Assembly: GCA_026391475.1 (NCBI GenBank)
Contig: JAPLED010000123.1
Coordinates: 1-64,000, forward strand
DNA from: Bacteroidia bacterium
Lineage (GTDB): Bacteria > Bacteroidota > Bacteroidia > Bacteroidales > VadinHA17
Direction of reading: 5' to 3'
Length of the DNA stretch: 64,000 nucleotides
Shown piece by piece: positions 17,838 to 28,026 of this stretch (position 1 is the stretch's first letter; each line of letters opens with the position of its first letter). Both the position numbers and the translations under genes were made by a program. The notes below the pieces were generated by a model that saw nothing but the letters and a program-made list of their open reading frames with translations, was not told the origin of the DNA and searched no databases.

Positions 17838-18758
17838 ATGGGAAAAAATAAAATGACCCGAAGGCAATTCGTCACTACAACTTTATCGGCAGGTGTAGGA
17901 ACTGTTTTGCTTGGGAAAGCTGCATTTGGTTTTTCGGGCAATTTATCAGGTGTGACTACTGATCCTTTTCAGATTGTCAGACTTGGTAAGTCGGGAATAA
18001 AATCAACCCTTCTCGGAATAGGAACCGGCTTCAATGGAGGAAACCGTTCCTCAAATATCACGAGGGCTGGTGTTGCCGAATCGCTTATTCGTCAGGCATA
18101 TGAAAAAGGAATTCGCTTTTTTGATTGCGCTGATAGCTATGGAACTCATCCTTTTACTGCTGCTGCCCTTAAAGGTATTCCACGGGAATCCTATACTCTT
18201 AGTTCCAAAATCTGGGTCAGCCAGGGAGGAATCCCGGAACCCGATCGACCCGATGCTGATGTAGTTGTTGAGCGATTCCGCAAAGAACTTAACACCGACT
18301 ATCTTGATATGATACAGATTCATTGCATGACTGATCCCCAATGGACCGACAAGCAGAAAAAGCAGATGGACATCCTTGAAAACCTGAAGGCTAAAAAGAT
18401 AATCCGTGCTCATGGTGTTTCTGTTCACTCTCTTGAAGCCATGGAGGTATGTGTTGAAAGCCATTGGGTTGACGTTGTTCATGTTCGTGTTAATCCTTTT
18501 GGAGAAGCAATGGACAAAAGGGACCCCGCACTGGTGATTCCTGTAATTGAAAAACTCCATAAGGCAGGCAAAGGCGTAATTGGCATGAAACTTATAGGCA
18601 ACGGTAAATTCAGAAATGACTCCGATAAAATAGATGAATCACTGAAATATGTTCTCGGACTGGGAACCGTCGACATGATTATCGTAGGGTTTGAATTACC
18701 CGAACAGATCGACAACTATATCGGAAGGGTTAAAAATGCCCTTAAGTCAAAGCAATAG
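17838..18758 (+). CDS. aldo/keto reductase with twin-arginine signal
   Basis: Tat-like MTRRQFVTTTLSAGVGTVLLG; IRFFDCADSYGTHPFTAAALKGIPRESYTLSSKIWV. ORF opens at 17820; start may be the ATG about 17838. Confidence 0.88.
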   Translation: MGKNKMTRRQFVTTTLSAGVGTVLLGKAAFGFSGNLSGVTTDPFQIVRLGKSGIKSTLLGIGTGFNGGNRSSNITRAGVAESLIRQAYEKGIRFFDCADSYGTHPFTAAALKGIPRESYTLSSKIWVSQGGIPEPDRPDADVVVERFRKELNTDYLDMIQIHCMTDPQWTDKQKKQMDILENLKAKKIIRAHGVSVHSLEAMEVCVESHWVDVVHVRVNPFGEAMDKRDPALVIPVIEKLHKAGKGVIGMKLIGNGKFRNDSDKIDESLKYVLGLGTVDMIIVGFELPEQIDNYIGRVKNALKSKQ

Positions 18759-18797
18759 TGTTATTTTATTAACAGATTGATTTACAAATAATAACTT

Positions 18798-19700
18798 ATG
18801 AACTTCAATAAATTTTTTATTGCATTACCTGTAATTTGCTTAGGTTTTGCCTTTATTCAAAAAGAGCCTGAAATAAAGATAATACAACCCGGTGCGAAAC
18901 TTGAAAAACTGGCTGACGGATTCTTGTTTACCGAAGGTCCTTCTACTGACGCAAAAGGGAATGTCTATTTCACCGATCAGCCCAACAACAGGATAATGAT
19001 CTGGAGTGTTAACGGAGAGCTCTCCACCTTTATGCAGCCATGTGGCCGTTCAAATGGTCTCTCTTTTGACAAAGAGGGATATCTGTGGGCCTGTGCCGAT
19101 GAAAAAAATGAGCTCTGGCGAATTGCTCCCGATAAAAATGTGAGTGTTGTACCATCAAAATACCAAGATAAGCTTCTTAATGGCCCAAACGACCTTTGGA
19201 TAACCCCTAACAATGGTGTTTATTTCACTGATCCCTTTTATAAACGGGAGTGGTGGAGCCACACAACTAAGCCACAAGAGATTCAGGCTGTATATTATCT
19301 GAGTCCCGATAATAAAACAATTACACGGGTAGCTGATGATCTTGTTCAACCAAATGGCATTGTGGGAACCCCTGATGGAAAAACTCTTTTTGTTGCTGAT
19401 ATCGGAGGAAAAAAGACCTGGTCGTATACAATTAACAAGGATGGTAGCCTGAGCAATAAAACTCTCTTCTGTGAAATGGGTTCCGATGGAATGACGATAG
19501 ATGTTAAAGGTAATATTTACCTTACCGGCAAAGGGGTAACTATCTTTGACAAGAATGGTAAACAAATCGGAAATATTGTAGTTCCTGAGAGCTGGACAGC
19601 TAATGTCTGTTTTGGTGATCCTGATATGAAGAGTCTCTTTATCACGGCCAGTAAAGGGCTTTACCGGATAAGAATGAAGGTAAAAGGAACAAGGGGATAA
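18798..19700 (+). CDS. SMP-30/gluconolactonase-family protein
   Basis: FTEGPSTDAKGNVYFTDQPNNRIMIWS, GPNDLWITPNNGVYFTDPFY, PNGIVGTPDGKTLFVADI. Confidence 0.92.
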   Translation: MNFNKFFIALPVICLGFAFIQKEPEIKIIQPGAKLEKLADGFLFTEGPSTDAKGNVYFTDQPNNRIMIWSVNGELSTFMQPCGRSNGLSFDKEGYLWACADEKNELWRIAPDKNVSVVPSKYQDKLLNGPNDLWITPNNGVYFTDPFYKREWWSHTTKPQEIQAVYYLSPDNKTITRVADDLVQPNGIVGTPDGKTLFVADIGGKKTWSYTINKDGSLSNKTLFCEMGSDGMTIDVKGNIYLTGKGVTIFDKNGKQIGNIVVPESWTANVCFGDPDMKSLFITASKGLYRIRMKVKGTRG

Positions 19701-19898
19701 ATGGCTATGGAAGGAACCCGCAGAGCTGATGTTAGGCCAGGTATAGCAGTTATGGTAGAATTAGCTGAAGATAAACGCACAGGCCGTCTTACCGGAGGAA
19801 GAGTAAAAGAAGTGCTGACTTCCTCTCCAAATCATCCCCATGGAATTAAGGTTATGCTTGAAAATGGTCTGGTTGGAAGAATAAAGCAGATAATCTGA
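19701..19898 (+). CDS. YwbE-family protein
   Basis: 65 aa RADVRPGIAVMVELAEDKRTGRLTGGRVKEVLTSSPNHPHGIKVMLENGLVGRIKQI; starts immediately after the preceding stop. Confidence 0.88.
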   Translation: MAMEGTRRADVRPGIAVMVELAEDKRTGRLTGGRVKEVLTSSPNHPHGIKVMLENGLVGRIKQII

Positions 19899-19940
19899 TC
19901 CTTCTTATTTTATAATCAATCAAAAATTTATATAAATTTG

Positions 19941-19980
19941 AACTATGTGAAAACAATGCTGTTTTCACATAGTTTTTATT
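19941..19980 (+). terminator. rho-independent terminator-like hairpin
   Basis: AACTATGTGAAAACA-ATGC-TGTTTTCACATAGTT followed by TTTATT; perfect 15-bp stem. Confidence 0.8.
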
Positions 19981-20004
19981 AAGTGTAATACTAATCCAAA
20001 GAAG

Positions 20005-21330
20005 ATGAAATACGAGGATTTTTTTGTCACTTCCCTCGGAAAGGGAGGAGTGGTATCACCTCTTAAACACACTAAAAGGGCAGATAGCCCGGTCTATAAA
20101 TTTGTCGATGACAGCGAAAGGATTCTTTATGATGCCTCCCTCGAAAATTTCAACAAATGCAGAGAAACCGGGGAAATACCCGTCTCTTTTGAAAAAGCCG
20201 GCCCGCGGGAAAATATCTTTTTTGAACCGGCAAAAACGAAAGTTGGAATTGTGACATGTGGAGGATTATGCCCCGGAGTAAATAATGTTATCCGTAGCCT
20301 CGTTAATGAGCTATATTACCGGTACGGGATCAGCCGGGTACTAGGTATAAAATACGGATATGAAGGATTAATTCCGAAGTATAACCATCCTGTTGTTGAG
20401 CTCACGGCGCCAATGGTCAGCTATATTCACCTTACAGGCGGAACATTCCTGGGAACTTCGCGGGGCAACCAGGATGTTGAAAAAATGGTTGATACCCTTG
20501 AGATTATGAACATCAATGTGCTTTTTTGTATAGGTGGTGACGGAACCCTGCGCGGAGCACATGATATCTATAAAGAAATTGAAAAACGGAAATTGAAGAT
20601 TTGCGTTGCAGGTATTCCGAAAACAATTGATAATGATATTGACCTGATTCAAAAATCTTTTGGGTTTGAAACAGCTTTTTCTATTGCCAACGACATAATC
20701 AGAAATGCACATAATGAGGCTTCCGGCGCTTTTAACGGGATAGCCCTGGTCAAGCTGATGGGACGTGATTCCGGATTTATCGCGGCAAGCGCTGCTTTGT
20801 CGATTCAGGAAGTTAATTTTGTTCTGATTCCTGAAATAACATTTGATCTTTATGGACAACGTGGATTTCTCCGGGTTCTGAAAAAGCGGCTTGAAGAGAG
20901 ACAACATGCTGTAATTGTTGTAGCTGAAGGAGCCGGTCAGGAGTTTTTCAAAACAGCAGATAGCGATAAAGACGCTTCAGGTAATATAAAACACAAAGAC
21001 ATTGGCATTTACCTTAAAGATAAAATCTCGGAAGAATTTAAAAAGAAAGGCTTTCCCCACTCAATAAAGTATATTGACCCCAGTTATATAATAAGAAGTG
21101 CCCCGGCTAATGCAAACGACAGCAAATTCTGCAACCTTCTTGCCCAGAATGCTGTTCATGCCGCCCTGTCAGGGAAAACTGATTTTGTTGTCGGATTCTG
21201 GAATAATCAGTTCACCCTGATGCCAATTCCTGTGGTGGTTGCAAAGCGCAAAAAAATTGATGTTGAAGGCGAATTATGGTGGAATATCCTTGAGGCAACA
21301 GGCCAACCAATAAGCATGAAGAACCCCTGA
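20005..21330 (+). CDS. 6-phosphofructokinase (ATP/PPi-dependent, long group II type)
   Basis: GIVTCGGLCPGVNNVIRSLV, FCIGGDGTLRGAHDI, GIPKTIDNDIDLIQKSFGFETA, VKLMGRDSGFIAASAAL. Confidence 0.93.
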   Translation: MKYEDFFVTSLGKGGVVSPLKHTKRADSPVYKFVDDSERILYDASLENFNKCRETGEIPVSFEKAGPRENIFFEPAKTKVGIVTCGGLCPGVNNVIRSLVNELYYRYGISRVLGIKYGYEGLIPKYNHPVVELTAPMVSYIHLTGGTFLGTSRGNQDVEKMVDTLEIMNINVLFCIGGDGTLRGAHDIYKEIEKRKLKICVAGIPKTIDNDIDLIQKSFGFETAFSIANDIIRNAHNEASGAFNGIALVKLMGRDSGFIAASAALSIQEVNFVLIPEITFDLYGQRGFLRVLKKRLEERQHAVIVVAEGAGQEFFKTADSDKDASGNIKHKDIGIYLKDKISEEFKKKGFPHSIKYIDPSYIIRSAPANANDSKFCNLLAQNAVHAALSGKTDFVVGFWNNQFTLMPIPVVVAKRKKIDVEGELWWNILEATGQPISMKNP

Positions 21331-21331
21331 T

Positions 21332-21943
21332 ATGATAAAGAATATTGTTTTTGACCTGGGAAATGTACTGATTAGTTTCAGGCCTTCAGAATTTTTTGAT
21401 AAGAAAAACTATCCTGAAAACATCAAAACCACAATTCTCTCTGACATTTTCGGCAGTAAAGAATGGGCCATGATGGATAACGGGGAGATCAATACAACTG
21501 AAGCAATAGAGGCCATTGCATTAAAATCATCGCTTAAAAGGGAAGAAATAGCCCATATTTTCAATTTACGAACCGAACTGATGTTCCCCCTTGACCCGAA
21601 CGTCAAACTTCTTCCAGAATTAAAAAAACGCGGATTCAGGCTATATTTTCTTTCTAACTTCCCGATGGATATTTTTGAAGAAGTAAAAACAGGATATTAT
21701 TTTTTCAAATATTTTGATGGAGGAATAATTTCCTCTGAAGCAAAATTTTCAAAACCCGATAGCCGGATTTATGAAATTCTCCTGAAAAAATATTCCCTTA
21801 TTCCTGAGGAGTGTCTCTATATTGATGATCTTGAAATAAATGTTAAGGCAGCAGAAGCTGCCGGAATGAAGGGCCTTGTTACTTTTGGTTCACTGGAGGT
21901 TTCCAAAGACTTAGAAAAAGCCTTAATTCTTTCTTCCGGATAA
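21332..21943 (+). CDS. HAD-superfamily hydrolase
   Basis: IKNIVFDLGNVLISF, FLSNFPMDIFEE, KPDSRIYEILLKKY, YIDDLEINVKAAEAAGMKGL. Confidence 0.92.
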   Translation: MIKNIVFDLGNVLISFRPSEFFDKKNYPENIKTTILSDIFGSKEWAMMDNGEINTTEAIEAIALKSSLKREEIAHIFNLRTELMFPLDPNVKLLPELKKRGFRLYFLSNFPMDIFEEVKTGYYFFKYFDGGIISSEAKFSKPDSRIYEILLKKYSLIPEECLYIDDLEINVKAAEAAGMKGLVTFGSLEVSKDLEKALILSSG

Positions 21944-21990
21944 TATTTAATTTGTACCGTCTTGCACTCTGTAAATGTGACAACTTTAGT

Positions 21991-24363
21991 ATGGGAAAAC
22001 GGATATTTATACTTTTGTTACTGTCGCTGAGTGTTTTCACTTCTCATTCTCAGACTCTTACACAGACATTAAAAGGAACTGTAACCGATAATGAAACCGG
22101 GATGCCTCTTGTCGGGGCAAATATACTTGAACTAAACTCCTTGCCACCAAACGGGGCAGTTACAGATGCCGGAGGAAAATTCAGGCTTACTACATTAATT
22201 GGAAGAATAACAATTAGAATCACCTACCTTGGATATGAAGATCTTATTATCCGGGATATTTTAGTAGCTTCAGGGAAAGAGGTTGATCTACCTGTTGCGC
22301 TTCAGGAAAAAGTTATACAAACGGCAGAAGTTGTTGTCCATTCAGATAAAACCGGCAGGAAAAGCATCAACCAGATGGCCACAATCAGCACCAATACCAT
22401 CAGAACAGACGATGCTCTGCGCTATGCCGGAGGTTTTTACGATCCCTCACGCATTGTTAATGCTTTTGCAGGAGTAGTAACTTCCAACAGCGACCAAAGC
22501 AATGATATAGTAATTCGTGGCAATTCTTCACGTGGTCTTCTCTGGCGGCTTGAAGGAATAGAAATTCCTAACCCTAACCATTTCAGCGACGGACAAGGAG
22601 GCAGTGGTGGCGCATTTTCTGCAATAACATCTAACGTGATCGCAAATTTTGACTTTTTTACAGGAGCATTCCCTGCTGAATTCGGAAATGCATTTTCGGG
22701 TGTTATGGATCTGAATCTCAGGAAAGGAAATTTCAATAAGCATGAATATGCCTTTCAAACCGGGATGATCGGTGCAGAGATCTCAATGGAAGGTCCCTTT
22801 TCCGGAAAAGCAAATGCTTCATATCTGATAAATGCCAGATATACAAACTTTAAATTTTTAAACGATCTGAAAATAATAGATCTGGGAGAAACCAATTATG
22901 CCCCCCGAACAAAAGACCTTGCTTTTAACATAAATCTTCCTCTAAAAAAAGCGGGGAATATTAACCTTTTTGGAATTTTCGGATCGAGTGAACTGGGGAA
23001 AATTGCTTTCCATGATATCACTAAATGGACTTCTCTTTCAGATCAGTGGGAAGAGATGGAAAAACAAAGCTCCGGAAGTATTGGATTAAAATACATTTAC
23101 GTAGTGCCTGATTCAAAAACATATATTAAAACAGTACTTGCATATACTACATTTTCAAATTCTTATAGTGAAGGTTATATAGATTCGGCATATGTCCGGT
23201 CCAACAGTTATTATTGCAGTTATAATTATCCATCTTTCCGGTCTTCAATGCTGGTTAATCATAAATTCAATTCAAGAAATACAATCCGGGGAGGGCTTAA
23301 TTTTAATTATCTGTCCGGGGTCATGTCGAATTTCCAGAAAAATTCGTCCGGTGTTTTCGATACACTTGTTAGTCCCTCTGCTAAAGGAAGTTTGTTTCAG
23401 GGCTATGCCCAGTGGAAGTTCCGGCCAACTTCCGATTTGGAAATTAATACAGGAATCCATCTTCTTGAGTCCACATTAAACCGACAATTTAGTATTGAGC
23501 CGCGTTTCGGACTAAAGTGGCAGGTAACTCCCGGAAATGCATTTATTGCAGGATTTGGGTTACACTCCAGAACCGAATCCCTCGCTGTCTATAATGCACT
23601 TGTTAAAAACACTGATGGGGTGCGTTCCACCCTTAACAGCGAAATGGAGCTTTCCAAAGCATTACACTGGGTGGCAGGGATAGACCTGTCCCTGACAAAT
23701 GACATCCGGTTTCGTCTTGAAGGTTACATCCAATATTTGTACAATATTCCTATAGTAAATAATATGACTAGTCAGTATTCAACAATTAACAGTGCTGAAC
23801 GGCTACCGGATGCTGTTCTTGAAAATGCCGGAACGGGGATGAACAATGGTGTTGAAATGACAATCGAAAAAGCGTTTACCAGAAATTATTACTTCCTTGT
23901 AACGGGTTCTTTGTTTGACTCATGGTATAAAGCCGGAGACCAGCGCCAATACAATACTTATTATAACACCAGATATGTTTCTAACATCCTGATCGGAAAG
24001 GACTTCTATGTTGGTAAAAATAAAAGGAATAGTATCGGAATAAACGCAAAGTATGTTTTAAGGGGCGGCTATCGTTATACTCCTGTTGACGAGAAAAGAT
24101 CGTTAACGGCAAAACGTATTATATACAAAATTTCGGCGACTTATGAAGCCCAGCTGCCGGATTTTATGAGACTTGATGCCGGAATTAATTTCAGAAGAAA
24201 TCAATCCCGTTATTCCTGGATCGTAATGCTTGACATGCAAAATGTCACTAACCGCAAAAATATTTTCAAAAGAAGATTTAGTTTTGAAAACGGGCATATC
24301 GTTTCAAATGATGTTTTAAGTCTGGGGATCATACCGGTTTTTAATTTCAGGGTGGAGTTTTAG
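21991..24363 (+). CDS. TonB-dependent receptor with N-terminal carboxypeptidase-regulatory-like domain
   Basis: LKGTVTDNETGMPLVGANILE, plug region DIVIRGNSSRGLLWRLEGIEIPNPNHF, beta-barrel C-terminus ending in FRVEF. Confidence 0.92.
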   Translation: MGKRIFILLLLSLSVFTSHSQTLTQTLKGTVTDNETGMPLVGANILELNSLPPNGAVTDAGGKFRLTTLIGRITIRITYLGYEDLIIRDILVASGKEVDLPVALQEKVIQTAEVVVHSDKTGRKSINQMATISTNTIRTDDALRYAGGFYDPSRIVNAFAGVVTSNSDQSNDIVIRGNSSRGLLWRLEGIEIPNPNHFSDGQGGSGGAFSAITSNVIANFDFFTGAFPAEFGNAFSGVMDLNLRKGNFNKHEYAFQTGMIGAEISMEGPFSGKANASYLINARYTNFKFLNDLKIIDLGETNYAPRTKDLAFNINLPLKKAGNINLFGIFGSSELGKIAFHDITKWTSLSDQWEEMEKQSSGSIGLKYIYVVPDSKTYIKTVLAYTTFSNSYSEGYIDSAYVRSNSYYCSYNYPSFRSSMLVNHKFNSRNTIRGGLNFNYLSGVMSNFQKNSSGVFDTLVSPSAKGSLFQGYAQWKFRPTSDLEINTGIHLLESTLNRQFSIEPRFGLKWQVTPGNAFIAGFGLHSRTESLAVYNALVKNTDGVRSTLNSEMELSKALHWVAGIDLSLTNDIRFRLEGYIQYLYNIPIVNNMTSQYSTINSAERLPDAVLENAGTGMNNGVEMTIEKAFTRNYYFLVTGSLFDSWYKAGDQRQYNTYYNTRYVSNILIGKDFYVGKNKRNSIGINAKYVLRGGYRYTPVDEKRSLTAKRIIYKISATYEAQLPDFMRLDAGINFRRNQSRYSWIVMLDMQNVTNRKNIFKRRFSFENGHIVSNDVLSLGIIPVFNFRVEF

Positions 24364-24524
24364 TAAAACACAAGGGGGTGATCTTTTTTCCTCATTCCTG
24401 CTTTGAAAATTCCCCACCTTTTGGCCACGACATCCAAAATATCCAATTCTCAATGACTTAACAGATCAGATAATGATACTTATATATCACAATATTAGCC
24501 TTTTAACGGTCAATTAATAATTTA

Positions 24525-24540
24525 TGTTCCACGTGGAAAC
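24525..24540. promoter_or_regulatory. parS-like palindrome (one arm imperfect)
   Basis: TGTTCCACGTGGAAAC; perfect core TTCCACGTGGAA, last two bases deviate from TGTTCCACGTGGAACA. Confidence 0.6.
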
Positions 24541-24545
24541 CAGCG

Positions 24546-26339
24546 CTAATTTTTGAAATATCCTGATAAAATAACGGTTTTTGACAAGCCAACAACATTT
24601 TCGAGCTCTTCAGGGGAAGCATTTCTGATTTTATCAACCGACCCAAAATGTTTAAGTAAAATCTCTTTTGTCCTTGGTCCTATTCCTTTTATCTGATCAA
24701 GATCTGACTCTATCATTTCGGAAGAGCGCTTGTCACGATGAAAATTTATTCCGAAGCGATGGGCTTCATTTCTTAGCTGCTGAATTATTTTCAGGCTTAT
24801 CGAGTTTTTATCGAGATATATCGGCACACTATCGCCGGGGAAAAATATCTCCTCAAGTTTTTTTGCAATTCCAATCACTGTAATCTTTTCTCTTAAACCA
24901 AGTTTGTCAATACTTTTCATTGCTGAAGAGAGCTGCCCCTTCCCTCCGTCTATGATAACAAGTTGTGGCAGATTATTTTCTTCATCGATCATTCTCTTGT
25001 ACCGTCTGAATATTATTTCTTCCATTGAAGAGAAGTCGTCAGACCCTGTTACTGTTTTTATATTAAAATGACGGTATTCTTTTTTACTTGGTCTGGCGTT
25101 ACGGAAGACAACACAAGCCGCAACCGGATTGGTTCCCATAATATTTGAATTATCGAAACATTCTATATGAACCGGCATATCGGGCATATGAAGATCGTTT
25201 TTCAGTTTTTCAAGATTTTTTCCCGTGCGAACCTGTGGTGAATGCTCCAACCGCTTTTTTTTCTGTTCCAGTTTATAGTAAATAGCATTCCGTTCGGCGA
25301 GCTCAAGAAGTTTATGTTTTTCCCCGGTCCGAGGAACTATATATTTTACTTTATCTATCAGTATATCAGGCTTGAACGGCACTATAATTTCAGGAGAATC
25401 GCTTGATAGTCTTTGCCTTATTTCCGTTATGGCAAAAGCAATAATTGATTCTTTTTCTTCATCAATCCTGATTTTAAGTTCGACCGTAAGAGCCTGTACT
25501 ACTGCTCCTTGAACTACCTTTAAAAAGTTAACATAAGCATTATCAGACTCCTGCGTAAGGGCAAAAACATCAACATTTTTTATGGTATTGCTTACTACTG
25601 TAGAGCGACTTCTGAACCGGGAAAGAATCTCTATCTTTTCTTTTATTATCTGGGCATCCTCAAAGTGAAGTTCTTGTGAATAATTTATCATTAGCTTTTT
25701 CAGGTGGTCAATAACTGTTGAAATGTTTCCCTTAAGAATATCTTTTATCTGCTGTATGTTCTCACTGTAATCCTTTTCTGATTGGATCCCTATGCAAGGT
25801 GCTTTGCAGTTACCAATATGATATTCGAGACAAACTTTGAATTTGCCTGCTGAAATATTTGATTCTGTAAGACTATGCGAGCATGTCCGTAACTTGTATA
25901 ACTGCCTTATAAGACCAATCAATGTTTTAACCATTAAACCGGAAGTATAAGGACCAAAATACAGAGATCCGTCTTTAATAGTGTTTCTGGTACTGAAAAC
26001 TCTTGGAAAAGGCTCATTTTTTATACAGATCCAGGGATATGTTTTATCATCTTTTAAAAGTATATTATACCTGGGCTGGTGCTTTTTAATGATGTTATTC
26101 TCAAGTAACAATGCATCTGATTCGTTATCAACTACAATGTGCCGGATATCATAAGTTTTTTTCAGAAGAACAACAGTTTTCCCGGACTGGTTTTTTGAGA
26201 AGTATGATGTTACCCGTTTCTTTAGGTTTTTAGCCTTCCCGACGTATAGTATTGTGTCTGCAGAATCAATAAACTGATAAACACCGGGTTTCTCAGGAAG
26301 CAACGAAAGAATTGACTTAAATTTTGGTTCGGTTACCAT
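24546..26339 (-). CDS. uvrC: excinuclease ABC subunit C
   Basis: GIY-YIG domain (PGVYQFIDSADTILYVGKAKNLKKRVTSYF), UvrC RNase-H region (ECFDNSNIMGTNPVAACVVF), C-terminal HhH. Confidence 0.97.
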   Translation of the reverse strand: MVTEPKFKSILSLLPEKPGVYQFIDSADTILYVGKAKNLKKRVTSYFSKNQSGKTVVLLKKTYDIRHIVVDNESDALLLENNIIKKHQPRYNILLKDDKTYPWICIKNEPFPRVFSTRNTIKDGSLYFGPYTSGLMVKTLIGLIRQLYKLRTCSHSLTESNISAGKFKVCLEYHIGNCKAPCIGIQSEKDYSENIQQIKDILKGNISTVIDHLKKLMINYSQELHFEDAQIIKEKIEILSRFRSRSTVVSNTIKNVDVFALTQESDNAYVNFLKVVQGAVVQALTVELKIRIDEEKESIIAFAITEIRQRLSSDSPEIIVPFKPDILIDKVKYIVPRTGEKHKLLELAERNAIYYKLEQKKKRLEHSPQVRTGKNLEKLKNDLHMPDMPVHIECFDNSNIMGTNPVAACVVFRNARPSKKEYRHFNIKTVTGSDDFSSMEEIIFRRYKRMIDEENNLPQLVIIDGGKGQLSSAMKSIDKLGLREKITVIGIAKKLEEIFFPGDSVPIYLDKNSISLKIIQQLRNEAHRFGINFHRDKRSSEMIESDLDQIKGIGPRTKEILLKHFGSVDKIRNASPEELENVVGLSKTVILSGYFKN

Positions 26340-26360
26340 CAGAGCTGCAGGGTTTGGAGT

Positions 26361-27980
26361 TTATTCCACAAACAATGGAACCAGGTTAAATTTATTAACA
26401 TCAAATAATCCACGATCACCTATTTTCAGGTCGGGGATCACTAGTAATGCCATAAAAGAGAGTGTCATGAAAGGTGCTGCCATTGTGCATCCCAGAGATT
26501 TTACCAATTCATTTAGTTTCTTGTAATCGTGTGCTACATCCCCGCAGGAACGAGTTGTCATTATCCCGCCTATATTGAGCTTAAGTGATGCTATCTTTCT
26601 TCCTGAAGAGATTGCAAGTCCTCCTTTCTGCCTGATAATTTCGTTGATAGATCTTGTGATATCCTTATCGTTTGTTCCCACAGATATAATATTATGACTG
26701 TCGTGTGCTACGGAGCTTGCAATGGCTCCTTTCTTTAATCCGAAGCCTTTTATAAAACCGGTTACAGGAGGAGAATCATTATATCTGCCTTTAACTACGA
26801 TTTTTAAAATATCCTTATCTGTATCAGATTCCACCCAGTTCTTTGTGCCCGATGTCATAATTATCTCCTTTGTTAGGAGCTCACCTTCAAACGCTTCGAT
26901 GATTCTTATTTTACCTTGTTGGTTATATACTCTGATACTAGCTTCGTCAATAGGAAGGCATCTGAAATTATTAACAGTTTCTGCAGGGGTATATCTGAAC
27001 AGAACATTCCCATTACCAAAAACCTTTTTGCCTTCAATCCATGTTTCAAGAACATTCATGCTTCTAAGATTATCCACCAGTATAAAATCAGCACTTTGAC
27101 CCTGCTGAAGCAGACCCGCCTCCAACTTGTAATGATTAACCGGATTAATTGTGGCGCTGCGAATAACATCAAAGGCATCAAATCCTTCTATAATCAGTTG
27201 TGCAATGATTTTATTAATATGTCGTGCCTGCAACATTTCCGGATGAAGATCATCGCTGCACAGCATTACCATTTCCGGATTTGTGTTAAATAATTCCTTC
27301 AAAGAGTTAAGATTCCGGGCAGCACTGCCCTCTCTTATAAGTATTTTCATTCCCAAAGATATTTTCTCCTTAGCCTCTTCAAGGGTACTGCACTCATGAT
27401 CTGTTGATATTCCTGCAGCAATATATTTCCTTAGCATTTCACCAGATAAACCGGGAGCATGACCATCAACAGGTTTTCCAAGCTTTCGTGCAATATCCAC
27501 CTTGCGAAGAACCTCTTTATCATCAGAAATTACACCAGGAAAATCCATCATTTCTGCCAGATATTTAATTTCCGGAAGTTTCAGAAGACTTTCAATTTCA
27601 ACACTGCCCAATTTTGCTCCGCTAGTCTCGAAGATTGTTGCTGGTACGCAAGATGGTGCACCGAACCAAAATTTCATAGGAACTTTTCGCCCATCATTTA
27701 TCATAAACCTAACGCCCTTTTCTCCCAGAACATTTGCTATTTCATGTGGATCAGAAACAACTCCTGTTGTACCATGTCTTACTGCTGCCATTGCAAATGC
27801 TCCAGGAGTAACCATGGAACTTTCAACATGAATATGAGCATCAATCAAGCCTGGTAAAATATAAATATCCGGCACTTTTATTGTCTTTTCTATCTTATCA
27901 ATCTTCCCATTCAGAACGCTGATAATTGCAGGATAGATATCCCTTTTATGAATATCGACCAAGTGCCCACAGACTTTCAT
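26361..27980 (-). CDS. ade: adenine deaminase
   Basis: PGLIDAHIHVESSMVTP, HGTTGVVSDPHEIANV, MLCSDDLHPE, VAHDSHNIISVGTND. Confidence 0.95.
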   Translation of the reverse strand: MKVCGHLVDIHKRDIYPAIISVLNGKIDKIEKTIKVPDIYILPGLIDAHIHVESSMVTPGAFAMAAVRHGTTGVVSDPHEIANVLGEKGVRFMINDGRKVPMKFWFGAPSCVPATIFETSGAKLGSVEIESLLKLPEIKYLAEMMDFPGVISDDKEVLRKVDIARKLGKPVDGHAPGLSGEMLRKYIAAGISTDHECSTLEEAKEKISLGMKILIREGSAARNLNSLKELFNTNPEMVMLCSDDLHPEMLQARHINKIIAQLIIEGFDAFDVIRSATINPVNHYKLEAGLLQQGQSADFILVDNLRSMNVLETWIEGKKVFGNGNVLFRYTPAETVNNFRCLPIDEASIRVYNQQGKIRIIEAFEGELLTKEIIMTSGTKNWVESDTDKDILKIVVKGRYNDSPPVTGFIKGFGLKKGAIASSVAHDSHNIISVGTNDKDITRSINEIIRQKGGLAISSGRKIASLKLNIGGIMTTRSCGDVAHDYKKLNELVKSLGCTMAAPFMTLSFMALLVIPDLKIGDRGLFDVNKFNLVPLFVE

Positions 27981-28008
27981 AAATAATAATTTTTGTTTTT
28001 AGACAAAT

Positions 28009-28024
28009 TGTTCCACGTGGAACA
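28009..28024. promoter_or_regulatory. parS-like centromere site
   Basis: Perfect TGTTCCACGTGGAACA inside a 24-bp perfect palindrome AAATTGTTCCACGTGGAACAATTT (28005..28028); matches the ParB-site form TGTTnCACGTGnAACA. Confidence 0.8.
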
Positions 28025-28026
28025 AT

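Noticed and set aside
18051-18560. 169 aa minus-strand ORF antisense to the aldo/keto reductase
   Set aside because: Shadow ORF of a well-supported CDS, no family signature.
20368-20907. 179 aa minus-strand ORF antisense to phosphofructokinase
   Set aside because: Lies wholly inside a confidently identified CDS; low-complexity peptide with no recognisable motif.
27459-27857. 132 aa plus-strand ORF inside ade
   Set aside because: Antisense shadow of adenine deaminase; composition typical of antisense translation (Ser/Cys/Phe rich).
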